Assembly (NCBI GenBank): GCA_029204225.1
Contig: CM055109.1
Coordinates: 29,264,361 to 29,328,360, forward strand
Source of the DNA: Diphasiastrum complanatum
Lineage: Eukaryota > Streptophyta > Lycopodiopsida > Lycopodiales > Lycopodiaceae
Direction of reading: 5' to 3'
DNA: 64,000 bases
Positions 32,501 through 44,700 of this stretch are shown here, piece after piece. The notes beneath the pieces are model-generated. The model saw only the letters and a list, made by a program, of their open reading frames with translations, was not told where the DNA came from and did no database searches. The position numbers and the translations under genes are program-made. Positions within the stretch are counted from its first letter, which is position 1. The number at the start of each line of letters is the position of its first letter.

Positions 32501-35500
32501 ATTACCATTTGTAGGCTGTTGCAACAGCCCTATCCGTGTGTGTATTGTTCACACTTTTTGGCAAGAAAGAAGGGTTCCGAAAAAAGCTTTGTTGGAGGCT
32601 AACCTGATTCTTTGCTTGCTGGTTTTTGAGTTTGTAATGCAATTTTAGGCTGAAATTTTCAGCACACAAGGCTTGTAGGAGGGCGAGTTCCTACATCCAT
32701 CTAATGTGTGGTTTCGACACATTCCGGTGCTGATTTGTCAGATTTGATACTTGCTGGTTTTTGTGTCTTTTAGGGCACATTTAGGGTTTGAAAAAGTTTA
32801 TCTTCTTGGCTGGTTCTTATGGCAAGAGATTTGTGAGCGATTCGTACTTGTTCAGGTGAAGATATGTTGGATGACACCAACTATTCTTCATGGAGTTGCA
32901 AGCTGAGATTTTGCATCGACGTGATGATCAAGATTTTATCGGTAACAAGATCTATCTTATATCATTTGAGATTTTGCAAGACCTCTAAAAGTGCTTGGGA
33001 AACACTTTTAAAGATGTACCGAATAAAGGATTCATCATCATGCTTTCTTCTCTCTACTTCATCCTCTTTGAAGGTAGAAGAGCAAAGTCATGCAAAGTTT
33101 GATCATTGTCTTTCTACAAGTACAAGTTTGCATTGGAATGTTGGTATGGTAAATGCTCTTCAGCCACTTGTTGCAAATGATGGATGCATTAGTGAAGAGC
33201 TTTATGAGCAAGCTTCTCAAGATAATGTTTTGGAAAAGGCTGAAATCAAGCATTCTTTGAAGCCATTTTGTACTAATGGAGGAGGAGAAAAAATCATGTC
33301 AATTAGTACATTGGTTCAAAGTGGCGTGTTGCTGGATTGTTTGAGTGTTCAAAGTGGCAAGCTGTTGGTTTTTTTCTTGAAGATGGTGGACACCAGATTC
33401 AGCCATGGTTTATTGATCATTTTCAGCCTATGTTACATCGTGAGCATCCTATTATGCATCGGGAACGGCCTGCGGAAGGTTTTTGGATAGCAAGGTCCAC
33501 ATTTGGAACACTTTGGAGAGCGAAGTGTCTGTGATTTTGTGGCTGTTGGACAGCCTGCTACAGCCTCTTGTTGGTTGTCCGAGTCTTTGCGGGATAGCAA
33601 AGCATCTTTTTACCTTGGAGGAAACACACATGCCTCACCAAAATCAGTACCTTATGCTGATTTTCATGTTTTGATGCTTACTTCTTATGATAACGGTGTT
33701 GTCTTACCTAGTGTTGGTGAGCAGATCATTGATAGTAAGATTCGACAGGATGTGATGGTAAAAGAGTATCATACTCTTCTTTATGTTTCTTGTGGTAAGA
33801 AGACTTATGGAATCATGTGGGAACCATTGATGGATTGCAAATCCATGTTTCGGCTTGTGGCTGGTTTTTTGGTTACCTACTTTGGATGGAGCATGCTTGT
33901 CTTCACTCTTCGACTTGATGCTACTGCGCTTCGTATTCTACATCTCTTCTACATCGGGCATGATTGGGGCTGAGATTTTGGCTACTTCGACTACTTCAAG
34001 CTGAAGTTTTTTTTGGCGGCATTAAGCTTGGACAGCAAGCTACATCTTTTCTTTTTCGGCTACATGGAGTTTTGGGCAGCATGCAACACTTTGCATTTTT
34101 GTTGCAATTTTTCATACTTCATGTCATGTTATGTTTTTTACATTATCATTTAAGGAGGGTGTTAGAAGTAATAAATGATAATGTTAGTTTCCCATAGGTT
34201 ACTTTGACCCAAAAGGTCGAGACTTGTGTAACCATGGGTTAGGTTTATTATTTAGACCATGTTAAGTCAGTTTTAGTTGAGTTGGACCCAATTTTGGTCC
34301 AGTAGTAATTCGTGGGTCCAAGTAAAGTCTAATTATGTTAAGGGACCCTATCTTGACTTTTGGGGTTGCCCTATAATTAGAAGTGGGTCTTGGAAGGTTC
34401 TAGAACTTAGGGTTTGGAAGAGTCTAGGCCCTTGGAAGGCCTATTTATATGTACCTAGTGTTCATTTGTAATTCATTCCCTTTCAAGCATTGCTACTACT
34501 TTCTCTCTCCTTAAGGGCGCCTAACCCTCTCCCTCTTCTTGAATGTTAGAAGGATCTTGGCACTTTGATTTCCTACATGTACTCTTTGAGGACTTTTTAA
34601 TAACCATGTGCTAGTAGAAAAGGAGCACCTTGTCACTGTGCTTGTGTACTAGAAACCACCCATGTGCGTCTAGAGCTAGAATAGGAAAGACGCCACCTCT
34701 ATGTTCCATGCTATTTGTGGCTTCTCTAGTCCTCATAGGCCTTGAGGGGTTTCCATGCCGTCCTACTCTTTCAATAATCATTCTGTTGGAATGAGTTTAG
34801 AGTTCTCTCTCTCTCTTCCTTTTGTCTTCTACTCCATAACTGGTTTTTTGAAGCTTTCATAGTGTGCTTTCTATGTTGTTAAGATACTCCATAGCTAGGC
34901 CTTGGATTACAACAGGGCATCAGAGTAGGTTGTGGTACATGTGATGTGGGAAAGTTCAGGATCAGCCAACCTGAAATTTGGGCGCCCTCTCTGTAGGAGC
35001 ATCAGATGTCTAGGCTATCTGGACCGTTGGAGTACTGTTGGCAAGGGGAGTATTTTGACCCAGATGATTTTTTTATTTTGGGACAGAATTTTCAGCACCT
35101 GTTTGAACCAGCCAAGGCAGTAGGAGGGCGATTTCTCTAGTGGGAAGCGTTGAGTGGATCTTGGAAAAGGGCTAGGGCAGCCATACAGGGGGATAGTTTC
35201 AAATCCAGAAGTTGAGGGCTATTGAGCAAGTGGCTGCATAACCTAGTTGGGTGCAAACCCCAGTTTACCTTATGTGCATTATTCCTATCCAGTTATGACT
35301 AGTCTTTCAGAGCATGCTGACTGAAGCCAACAGGCTTGATGGCACTAATTTTAGTGTCTGGAAATTCAAGATCAAGAACATGCTAGAGTTTGTACCACCT
35401 CGCTTACTAGATTCCAGTAACACAACATCATTCAATCCTACCATTGTCAAACAATAATACTGATCTGTAGCAACTTTTTCTCGACGATCCAGTCACCTCC

Positions 35501-36478
35501 ACATGCAACTAATGCTCCTTCAATAATCCGATTGCACACCTGCAAAAACAATCTCTCCCTCATGGAGAATCTTGATAGCTTCCAAGATCAAGAAGCCAGC
35601 TCTGATACTATGTTGGAATTTGATGCCCAAATTCAAGATAGGAGTGAACTAATCATATTAGCACTCACACCACCAATCAAGATCAACTTGAGAGATTAAA
35701 GAGAACTTACATTAATTGAAGAATGAGCATAGCTCTCTACAATGGAATGAATGGAGGTGGGGCGCCAGCCCTCCTTATATAATTTCTCTAGTCCTTAGCA
35801 AAAGCTAAAAGCATAAAGCAAAAAGCTAAAAACAAAAAGCAAAAAGCTGATTACATTAGTTGCTCTCTATTTCGGGTAACGACCCTTATTAATTTTCTAA
35901 GTGAAAAATCATGTTTTATTCTAGAACTAGTGTGCCCCCCTACATGTTTTTTTGCCCCTAAAATAGCTCGCAGGCATGGCCAAACCAACAGGAGGGCTGC
36001 AAATAAACATTAATTTCTAACATGCAGGTGGTGCTTTTTTTGTTTTATGACATTTTCGTGACTTAGTAGGAAGCTTTATTTTACCATTAGGTTCTTTCCT
36101 CACCTTGTTTGCAGGAGGTGCTATCTTGTTTTATGACATTTTCACTACTCAGTAGGTAACTCGTTTTACCCTGGTTTGTAAGGTAGTAGGATAGTTTGCC
36201 AATTGTTTGTTACCCATAGTTTAACTTGTGCATGCGACTGATTTTTGCATCTTTTGTGGATTTTCAAACTGTCACAGGCGAGGCCTATTTCTGAGGCGGC
36301 ACCTTTGTATGAGGAGCTTCTGGCAACTTTTCCAACTGCAGTAAGTACCTATTGGTCTTGTATGTTTAGCTCAGTTATGTTGCTGCAACTTTGACTAGCT
36401 GCTTTATGCAATCACTGATTCTGTTGAATGTTCTAGTTACATATTGCTTTGTCTTTTCAATAGCATTCAGTTGACTGT

Positions 36479-36533
<55 letters not shown>

Positions 36534-36536
36534 CTA

Positions 36537-36577
<41 letters not shown>

Positions 36578-39500
36578 TGCAAGCTCGTTCCGCGCTTTTG
36601 CGGCATCGCTCTAGTATTTGTTATCACTGGAGAATTCTACAGAAGGCAGCTAATAGCCACCTCAAGCATGGCCTTTTCAACAACATATTGCCAGCGGAGG
36701 CTCCTGCAGGTGATTGTTGAAAGGGCAACACACTGTGCTGTAGAGTTATGACATTTGATTTTTCTTGAGAAAAGCATGTTTTTATGTGTGATTGCATATG
36801 GTGGTGGAACATTTCTACCAGCTAGCGGTCTAAAAGCCATTTTCAGTCTGATTCATCAAAAAGCTCCATGACTGTCTTAGCTACATTGGATGTAGTGTAA
36901 ACTTTTGTAGCCTGGGCATTTTCCAGATTCTCGGCAAAACATTAATTTCGTAACAGTTGCTTGCATATGATGTCATTTTCTTTAATCTGAAGTCCATTGA
37001 GGTCCTCTTTACATTATCATCACAGGTTCATGTAGGTGGCAGGTGAGTTGAGGTATTTGCATTGTCTTTCAGATGAGCCTTAGAGTGTTGCTTTAAACTT
37101 ACATGTGTGCCAACGAAGTATATGCTTTCCTGTGGAGGCCTGTTATGCTGGCAAGTCCTCCTCATAGTGTATTTTACTAATACTTGGACAAGGAACACTC
37201 AAGTTTTAAAGGTTGGATTAAGCAGTTTATGTGCAGTCTAAATTATGTGCTAGCTTGTCAAATGCATGTCTGATTGCTAAGGGAAGAGACTATGAACATC
37301 ATATACTGGGATCGATGACAAAATCAAGGTTTTTGGTGTTGCATAAAAGTGCCAATGTTAAGGCTCTATCAACAAGAAAAAACAAAGATTCAGAAATTGA
37401 TATTGCGATGAAGTATGTGTTTCTACCGCTTATGTTGGTTATTAATATAATGTTTCGCTGATATTTTCTATCCATCGATTCCATCATATATAGTTTCTGC
37501 ATATGTTTGTTAACAGTTTTATTTGGTCGTGAGACATGGCCAGAGCATGAATCTTGAACTTAATTGCTTTGTCTATTTCAGGTTCAGCACATTGGAATTT
37601 TATGGATAAAAACACTTTTTAGAACTCTTGCTACCCGTCTTTGAAATTTATAACTTTAGGTGGTATTTGTGTTAAAAAGTTCGCGAAACCGGCTTATAAA
37701 AATTTCCGTGCTAGGGGCCCGTTTAGATGGGAAGTGCTGCTATGTTTTTTACATGAGTCACTCACTCAACAGAGTTCTCTTTGATTTTTGAAATGTATCC
37801 TGGTTTAAGTTGTAATATCAATATAGACCGCAGGCACTTGCATGATTATTTTAAGATGTGAAGAGTGCAGGCTTAGCAATTCTCACAGTTTAAAGTACGC
37901 TAATCTAGTTTAATGACATAATCAAAAAATTTGAGATTGTTTGTGTGCTTTATGCCATCAGGCAAAATATTGGAAGGCCTACGTTGAAGCTCACATATCC
38001 ACAAATAGTGATGATGCTGCCAAACACATTTTTAGCCGATGTTTGCTAAATTGTCTTCATATTGAACTTTGGTTAGTACCATGTGCCCTTCTGGAACCTT
38101 TTAAGTTAACCTTGCAATTTTCTCTGTCTTGATCCCTCATTTGCCATGATTTGAATGTCTCTTTTGTTAGTAGTGAAAGTGAAAAGTTTAACTTGATTGT
38201 GACATTTTTTGGTTTACTATAGAACAGATTTGTGCTTATATTTATGCTCCTACGCGGATTTATCACACTTGAGATGTACTTATCTGATCTTATGTGCTTT
38301 GTGGCACTCAAAAGACATTAAGACGACTCTCTCTCTCTCTCTCTATGGCTGCTCCTCCAGCTCCTCCAGCGATGGCTGCTCCTCCAGCGATGGCTGCTGC
38401 CCTGTCCTAGGCCCTGCCCTTGCCCTGCCTTGGTCCGCCCTCTCCCAACACCATGGCCCCTCCTCCTCCTCGCGCCCCTGCTCATAGATCCTCACGATCC
38501 CCTGCCACCTCCTCACTCACCTCCCTCGCTCACCTCGCTGCTCCTTCACGTCCCCCCCTCGCTGCCCCCTCCCCTTCCCCCCTCGCTGCTCCATCCCCCC
38601 CCCTCGCTGACCTCCCCGATCTCCCCCTCACTGATCCCTCTCTTATAGCTGCCACCCCCTCACCCATCCTCCTCGCTGACCCTTCCACCCATCCACCCTC
38701 CTCACCCCCTCTCGCTGCCACCCCCACCCCCCCCCTCGCTAATCCCCCACCTCACTCCCTCGCTAATCCCCCACCCCCTCTCATAGTCATTCCAGCCCCC
38801 CCCCCTCGCTGCCACTTCACCTCACCCCCTCGATGACATCATTGCTCACTCTTCCTCCTTCTCAGCACCACAGTCTACAGCCAATATTTCGTATACGCCT
38901 TCTAAATCAACTGAACTTTTTTCATCTTGGCAGATTGATCAATTCAAGGCAGATTTCCAGCATGAAATTACATAGCTGAAAGGAACGGTTACTTCTTTGA
39001 TCAACGAGAAGAAGCTATTGCAGTCCAAGGTTGCCTCACTCGAATCCATCGGAATCAAACAGGCCGCAGCTTCGGAATCCACCACCAACATGCTACGGGA
39101 GTTGAGAAGCAACACGAAGAGGCCTTTCTTGGGCATCAGTTTTGAAAAAGGGCACCAAACCTAGCCCGCCCATCTCCTCGGTTATCTCAGCCACCATCTC
39201 GGAAGAAAAATCTCGAGACCAAAAAGCCCACAATATTAGAGTTCGTGGAGTTCTAGATACACAAGGATGCATTGGCTGAAGCTAAACGCTTTCTCGACAT
39301 CACTCTCGGGCACAGGACAGAGGGGTTGGACACCGCATGGAGGACCACTAGAGATGCAGCCACACTCATTATTTGTTTCACCTCCCTTGAGAGCCGCTGA
39401 GATGCTTTGTGGTGCAGAACTAAGCTACGTGGTACCACTATCGATATGGACGACGACCTCACATATATCCAGGTAGAGGAGAGGTGTAAGGCCTTTCAAG

Positions 39501-41670
39501 CAGTCCGTGAGTCTGGCAAACGAGTTATTTACCGAGATAGACGAGTGCATTTTCTTGACAGCGCGCCTAGCAGCTCCCAGTGCTAGGGATTTGGGGTCCC
39601 CGGGTTTGGGAGTGCCCCGGGGCCCCATCCACACCATCTTCGGATTGGAGTATGGAACTGTGATGGTTTACACTCATCTCCCATTGCTGGCGACTTGATC
39701 GATTTCATCACTGACAGAGATTTACTGCTCTTTATGGAGACTCATGAGAGTCAGGAGAGAGGATTACCTATTTTTCCAGGATACAGATGGGATTCCGTAT
39801 ACAGACTTGAGACTAGATCAGCTAGCGGGGCTACTACTGGGCTCATTTTATTGAGCTTGACATAGCAGGGTTCCCGGTCTTACCACATTATTTGGACTCG
39901 AGACTATCACATTGCCTCAGATTTACATTGGGTCAGCTCCGCGTATCATCACATTAGTTGGCTATTGAGACTGGTAGATTCCAGGGTACCTCGAGAGAGG
40001 AGTGGATTTGCCAGTTATGCTCTTTAGAGGAGGTGGAGTCAGAGGAGCACTTTTTCTTTAGGTGCCCGGTATATTACGAGATCAGAGGGAGATACCATTG
40101 TTTGTTCCGAGACACACCTGTCACCTTACGATCGCTCATAGCTTATGAGGATTCCCGATGCGCGACACTCATGATACGAGAGATGTTTATACTACGACAG
40201 GATTTGTATCAGACAGCCCAGCAGAGTCAGGTTTCTTAGCCTCAGATCACTTCTTTCTTCTCCAGGAGGAGAGGACGATTTGATGACGGTGACGATGATG
40301 ATGATGATGACCTACTTGCCCACAGAGACCAGAGACAGTGTCCCACACATAGCCATGTTGCAGCTCGAGCTACTCGACCTATCACGAGGAGACCTCTTCA
40401 TCCTCCCAAACGACGTCAGAGACCACCAGTGGCCCTTCATGTCGCAGGCCGTATTACATCCTTCTATAGCATTAGCACCAGCAGGACAGGACTAGATGAT
40501 AGCATCATAGTTTTTTCTTGGAGACGTTTATATACGCTCCCATGGTTTTCACATACTTGACATGTACTCCTTTTGGTCTTATATGCCTTTTGGGATGGAA
40601 AAGACATTAATAAAGCTTTCTTTCTTTCTTTCTCGCTCTCTCTCTCTCTGAGTTATCTTAGTTTGCACTAGATGTTTTCTTTATTACAGTTTTGGAGTCG
40701 TTATATGCTCCCATGGTTACCACATACTTGACATGTACTTCATTAGTCTTATATGCCGTTTGGCATGGAAATGACATTAATAAAGCTTTCTTTCTTTCTC
40801 TCCCCCGTCTCTCTCTCTCTCTCTCTCTATGCTTTTCACAGGAGGTTATTGCTGCTATCACTACATTATATGAGAGAGTTTTGGCACGTTTTTGTGATGG
40901 TGAGGGATGGTCCTCATATATTCATAGTACGGTCGGAGTAAAACAGGGATGTCCTCTATCACCCACCCTTTTTGCCCTATACATTGACAACCTTGAGCGG
41001 ATCATTCGGGAAGAAGGTGGAGACGACTGTCCTCTAGCAGATATTATTATCCCTATTCTTCTCTATGCAGATGACGTGGCTCTATTATCTAGTCCGGCTA
41101 CTGGACTTCAGCGACATCTGGATGCCCTATATACCTTCTGTCAGATATGGGGGTTGATGGTGAACATTGGTAAGACGAAGGTTATGGTGTTTAACACCAA
41201 TAGACAACATATGAGAGACACTATGTTCTATTATGATGGACAACCACTAGAGATAGTGACGTCTTACACTTATCTGGGTGTTCTCTTCTCCGGGCCTTTC
41301 TCTCCTTTAGACCAGCGACACTAGCTAGGCTCCGCAAGGGGCGCTCTGCTCTTGTAACGAATGGAAAGAGATTGATCTACAGGGATGGTATCATTCGCTT
41401 TGTAGATATTAAACCTGTTGCTATTAATGAGATATCCGAGATTGTTCAGAGTTAGTGAGAGAGTTAGAGCACTGAAGAGATGCCAGTTGAATCTGTATAT
41501 GGCCTTTGTACCATATAATCCTGGATATTATCCTCTTCTTAGTTAGTTTGGTTTTTTGTTATGTTGTTTGACGACATTGCTCCGTCTTGGTTCCACTTTA
41601 TCTGATGTACTCGTTCGTCTTATACGCCTTTTGGCATGGAAAAGACGTTAATAAAGCTTCTTCTTCTTCT

Positions 41671-41731
<61 letters not shown>

Positions 41732-44700
41732 CCGCCGTTGTCTCTGGCTTCCCATCCTCGTGGTGCACCATCATCATCCACCCTATCCACAAAAATGGTG
41801 ATCCCATGATTTCTAGTAACTGTCGTACTATCGTGATTGGGCATGTTCTTGCGAAGTTATACGGTACCATTATTCAGTCCACGGTGAGTTTAGAGGCGGA
41901 ATCCAGGAGATTACCCTTGGGCCAAGTAGGGTTCCGAGCTCATTATTCTACCATTGGTCACATCTTCACTCTCCGAGCTTTGATTGAGGAAGCCAAAAAT
42001 AGGAAAGAGAAGGTGTATTCTTGTTTTGTGGACTTCAGGAAAGCCTTTCATTCTGTCCCACACTCCTTGCTCATTCAGAGACTTCGTGATCTTGGCTTTT
42101 CCATTGACATCCTTCTAGCTGTGATGGCTCTTTATGAGAGAGTCTTGGGTTGTTTCCAACATGGAAGCGGTATTTTTGAGCACATCTGGAGCTCCATTGG
42201 GGTGAAGCAAGTTTGTTCTCTTTCACCAGTTCTTTTTGGGCTATTTATTGATGAGCTGGAGCGAGTCATCTCATAGTGTGGCGGATTTGGTTCTAGATGT
42301 GGCGATTGATTTTTGTTCTTCGTTATGCAGAGGACGTGGTACTAGTCTCCCCGACTAGAGAGGGATTACAGAGGCAGTTGGATTGCTTATAGGTTTTTTG
42401 TACCAGATGGGGCTTGAGGGTGAACATTGCGAAGACCAAGGTTATGGTCTTCAACACTTCTAGAGCTTTTATGCAATGTTAGGAGCTCATTCTCGATGGG
42501 CAGCCCCTAGAGGTGGTCTCCTCATACACTTACTTGGAAATACTATTTTTTGGTCCTACATTCAACATGCGACATGCAGCTACCACTCGACTTGAAGGAA
42601 CATACCTCCCTTGTTTAACTTGAGCGGTTTTGCTTCCGAAAGTCCATTTAGGATGCTCGGAGTGATCCTTGTAGCCGAGTTTGCTATTCCACCTATATAG
42701 AAACATGCACTTTTCTAGCTTATCGCATATATTCAGAGAGGTCAGGCACTTTCAGCTACAGAGAGGAGATATACATAGATCGCACTTGCTTCCACACTGT
42801 CTCTCCATGATCAAGGCTACAGGTTGTCATGGTTTTCTCAACAAGCAACTCACCTCCTCCTTGAGTCATCTGGTATCTCTATCACGGATCTTCCCTTGCG
42901 TACTCACCAGTTTATCAGACGCTTTTTATATAGGGCTTATCTTGATCGTACATGGAGACGATAGCTGGGGGTTAAGCCCGATTATTATGAGACTCACTTC
43001 ATTGAGGTAGACATATCAGGGTTCCCAGTTTTGCCACAACACTTGGACTCCAGTCCACATTGGCTAGCGCCGCGTATCATCACATCAGTTGGCTATTGAG
43101 ATTGGGAGGTTCCATGGTATTCCGAGAGGAGCGGATAAGACATTTATGCTCTTTTGGTGAGGTGGAGTATGAGGAGCATTTTATCTTCAGATGCCCTCTA
43201 TACTATGAGATCCGAGGGAGATACTATTGCCTTTTTTGCAACATGCCCACTGCACTACGTTCGCTCATGGCATATGAGGACTACTGCTTTGTTGCTCTTA
43301 TGGTACGTGAGACGTTCCTACTTCGACGAGATCTATGTCAGACAACTGAGCAGAGTCACCCTAGCCTTCAACCTCAGATTACATATTTCTTCTCTTGGAG
43401 AAGATCACGACAGGATTCCAAGTCTAATGATGAGGACGAGGATGCCATGTTGCAGCTTGAGCTATCCGACCTATCACGAGGAGATCTCATCCTAGACGAC
43501 GTCAACGACCACTTGAGTTACCTCATGCTGCAGCTCGTATCACATCTTTCTATAGTAGCAGCAGGACATACTATGCTCCTATACGCTCTCATGTCATTTA
43601 TTTTAGTGTCGCCTCTTTCAGTAGATGCTTGCTTGTTAAAATCTATAACTGCGAGTATTAATAAGTCCATTTACCATACATACCCCATCTGCCCCTCTTG
43701 GTGCCTTTCTTTCTACGGTGGACTACTCCACCACCAAAGCCTTCGAAAACTTTCTTGCCTGTGAACTGAAGTTACTCAAAACGGAGGTCCAATCATTGAG
43801 ATCGGAAGTTAATCACGGGAGGAAAACAGTCGATTGTGGACAGTATTTATAAAGTATAGTGCCATTCCTCCACTTAATGGTGGTACTGCAACAACTGATA
43901 TGGGCCACTTTGGTTATGGATTTTGCTCTGCTTGAGAAATAACTTTTGTCTTACCTTTTGATTCACGGGGCTTTGTAATTGGGCATCTTCAGCTAGTTTC
44001 AAATTCAGCTTTAGTTTTTGATTCTATGCCGATAAAACAGTTCATGTGCTTGCCAATTTGAAATCTATGGCAAATCCATTTGTCGACTGTGATAGGAATG
44101 GAAGTTCAAACTTCTTTTTGATGCTCTGATATGTCTTGCAATTTTTCTTTTGATTAGTAGCATTTCCCATTGATTTTCAAGTTTTAAGAATATGTTGTCG
44201 TCTTCACCTTGTTTGAGGTTAGAAAAATATACAAGTACCCAAGAACCAATCTTTGAGAGCACTGGTGCATATTGTACACTTGGCAGTACAATAGTCAACA
44301 AAGAGAAAATGGATGTTTAACAATTTAATTGCAAGAAATTAGGTTTCCCATGGAACAATATGATCTCTGTTTTAAGCATGTAGCAGTCACGTTTATCTCT
44401 CAAGGTCTTCTCCACTTTTCAACTGTTCAAATGTGAGGTCTTCATTTATGAAGTATATTTGGTCTCTCTCAGGTCAGATGTACATATCTTTCAGTAAATG
44501 TTGACTTTTTGGTCATTTTTTGTCTTATTGAGATGGCTATGAACCCAACAGCACAAGATGCTATTCATTTATAGAGCATGAATTTTGATTTTTTTGATTG
44601 CTACACTCATCTGAACTGTATTGGTGATCTTTTTCTGTTCAAATTATATACAGGAAATGCTACATTCGCTTCATCCGAAAGGTTAATGATAGCAAAGGGC

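Larger units (their letters stand above)
31545..34577 (+). mobile_element. Complete young non-autonomous copia-type LTR retrotransposon in CstF77 intron 2
   Basis: Two direct LTRs (31545-31978 and 34160-34577), each TGTTAG...TACA, enclose 2.18 kb. The element is flanked by a perfect 5-bp target duplication TGTAC (31540-31544 and 34578-34582). PBS (31979-31990) and polypurine tract (34151-34159) are in place. The LTRs differ by five substitutions, all transitions, and one 16-bp indel, so insertion is recent. The interior has a long leader and a vestigial copia Gag but no protease, integrase or reverse transcriptase, so it must have been mobilised by proteins from another element. It is in the same orientation as CstF77. 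Confidence 0.92.

Noticed and set aside
38530-38727. Glycine/arginine-rich minus-strand frame opposite LINE L2 ORF1
   Set aside because: Shadow of the proline-rich sense-strand ORF1.
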